Source: Pedobacter sp. (lineage in GTDB: Bacteria > Bacteroidota > Bacteroidia > Sphingobacteriales > Sphingobacteriaceae). From it: DNA of 7,537 bases. Below, piece by piece: positions 7,103 through 7,537 of the stretch. Each line of letters starts with the position of its first letter. Within the stretch, counting starts at the first letter, position 1. Location of the stretch: the NCBI GenBank assembly GCA_030149995.1, contig JASLGV010000221.1, forward strand, positions 1 through 7,537. Reading direction: 5' to 3'. The notes under the pieces were generated by a model that saw only the letters and a list, made by a program, of their open reading frames with translations, did not search any database and was not told the origin of the DNA. Both the position numbers and the translations under genes were made by a program.

Positions 7103-7253
7103 CGAAATTTTTTATATTAAAGTGTTTTTTAAATCCTTGAAATGTACAAGTCTGTTCTTTACTGTATATTGCCGGTTCAATACAGGTAATCCAAAAGTTT
7201 AAATAAAAAAACCAAATGGCTGTATTCTGTATTAAATGGTCATATTGAACAGG
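7103..7253 (-). promoter_or_regulatory. Long 5' leader of ettA with competing complementary segments
   Basis: If the promoter at 7257-7286 is used, the ettA mRNA carries about 150 untranslated nucleotides. In plus-strand terms GTTCAATA (7175-7182) is the exact complement of TATTGAAC (7243-7250) near the RNA's 5' end. The overlapping AATACAG (7179-7185) is complementary to both copies of CTGTATT at 7220-7233, so the pairings would exclude one another. Minus-strand T7 (7211-7205) follows a weak stem. A three-codon reading frame (Met-Thr-Ile-stop) occurs near 7243. No known riboswitch was recognised. Confidence 0.4.
7220..7233. repeat. Short tandem repeat, two copies of CTGTATT
   Basis: Two exact, adjacent 7-bp copies lie in the predicted ettA leader. 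Each is complementary to AATACAG at 7179-7185, and a partial third copy (CTGTATAT) lies at 7162-7169. The repeats matter mainly as alternative pairing partners in the leader RNA. Confidence 0.6.
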
Positions 7254-7256
7254 CTA

Positions 7257-7286
7257 CAAAGATAGCAACAACGCGGCCATTACAAA
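7257..7286 (-). promoter_or_regulatory. Bacteroidota-type promoter of ettA
   Basis: On the minus strand TTTG (7286-7283), an 18-nt spacer and TATCTTTG (7264-7257) closely fit the Bacteroidota consensus TTTG - about 19 nt - TAnnTTTG. It is the best promoter match in the window. Transcription would start near 7253. Confidence 0.65.
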
Positions 7287-7337
7287 GCGGATTAGACTTA
7301 AAAACAAACCTTATAATACAATCATTGTTTAAATGTT

Positions 7338-7537
7338 ATGGAATTTCCAAATGAACTGAAAGAACTTTATCCCGGTCAGATTATCGAGGTAAGAGGTAAT
7401 GCCGATGCATTAACCGTTATTTTAAATAAAGAAGTGGATATGGTTCAGTTTTCTGAAGAACTGAAAAGAAAATACCGGGATCTCGATGAGCCACATATCC
7501 TTTTTATCAGGCATGAAGATAAGGAAGATTTTGAAAA
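7338..7537 (+). CDS. Unknown protein, 5' part only (66 codons, runs off the window)
   Basis: The frame opens at ATG 7338 and stays open to the window edge. I do not recognise the protein. It begins MEFPNELKELYPGQIIEVRG, continues with short beta-strand-like and charged helical stretches, and is rich in Glu, Lys and Asp. There is no signal peptide, so it is probably cytoplasmic. An ATG 5 bases upstream (7333) is in another frame that soon stops. No Shine-Dalgarno motif or TAnnTTTG element was found just upstream. It is divergent from ettA across a 235-bp intergenic region, most of which is the predicted ettA leader and promoter. Protein-like composition and codon use similar to its neighbours support a real gene. 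Confidence 0.65.
   Translation, partial: MEFPNELKELYPGQIIEVRGNADALTVILNKEVDMVQFSEELKRKYRDLDEPHILFIRHEDKEDFE

Overview
The window looks like chromosomal DNA from a member of the Bacteroidota, most likely the Sphingobacteriaceae (Pedobacter-like). Four things point there: moderate-to-low GC; start codons mostly preceded by A/T-rich sequence rather than Shine-Dalgarno motifs; matches to the Bacteroidota promoter elements (TTTG and TAnnTTTG); and a large outer-membrane protein combining a carboxypeptidase-regulatory-like domain, a TonB-receptor-type plug and a beta-barrel. The genus is inferred from the look of the proteins, not from a search.

Layout. Positions 1-235 are a perfect inverted repeat (two 112-bp arms, 11-nt spacer). 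It contains the 3' end of a YkuK/DUF458 RNase H-like gene (179-652, minus) and a mirror copy of that 3' end (1-57, plus). A 215-bp divergent intergenic region follows. Then comes a plus-strand run of four closely spaced genes: a 72-aa unknown protein (868-1086), a DbpA-like DEAD-box RNA helicase (1137-2441), a short single-repeat DUF1456/YehS-like protein (2513-2746), and an 898-aa exported outer-membrane beta-barrel protein (2730-5426) whose start lies inside the preceding gene. The barrel gene converges with ettA (5423-7102, minus), an ABC-F translation factor. The two stop codons share a TTAA, and the ettA terminator lies inside the last codons of the barrel gene. Upstream of ettA is a good Bacteroidota promoter with a leader of about 150 nt. 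A plus-strand gene of unknown function starts at 7338 and runs off the window.

How the genes fit together. The helicase (23S rRNA/ribosome assembly family) and EttA (ribosome-bound ATPase that gates early elongation) both act on ribosomes, but they lie on opposite strands and nothing shows co-regulation. The barrel protein is an envelope protein and may simply be the last gene of a loose plus-strand operon. No mobile element, CRISPR array, tRNA, rRNA or defence system is visible. I see no convincing novel multi-gene system. The signals most worth a second look are the near-perfect palindrome at the left edge (possibly an assembly or foldback artefact), the terminator embedded in a coding sequence at the convergent junction, and the long ettA leader with competing complementary segments.
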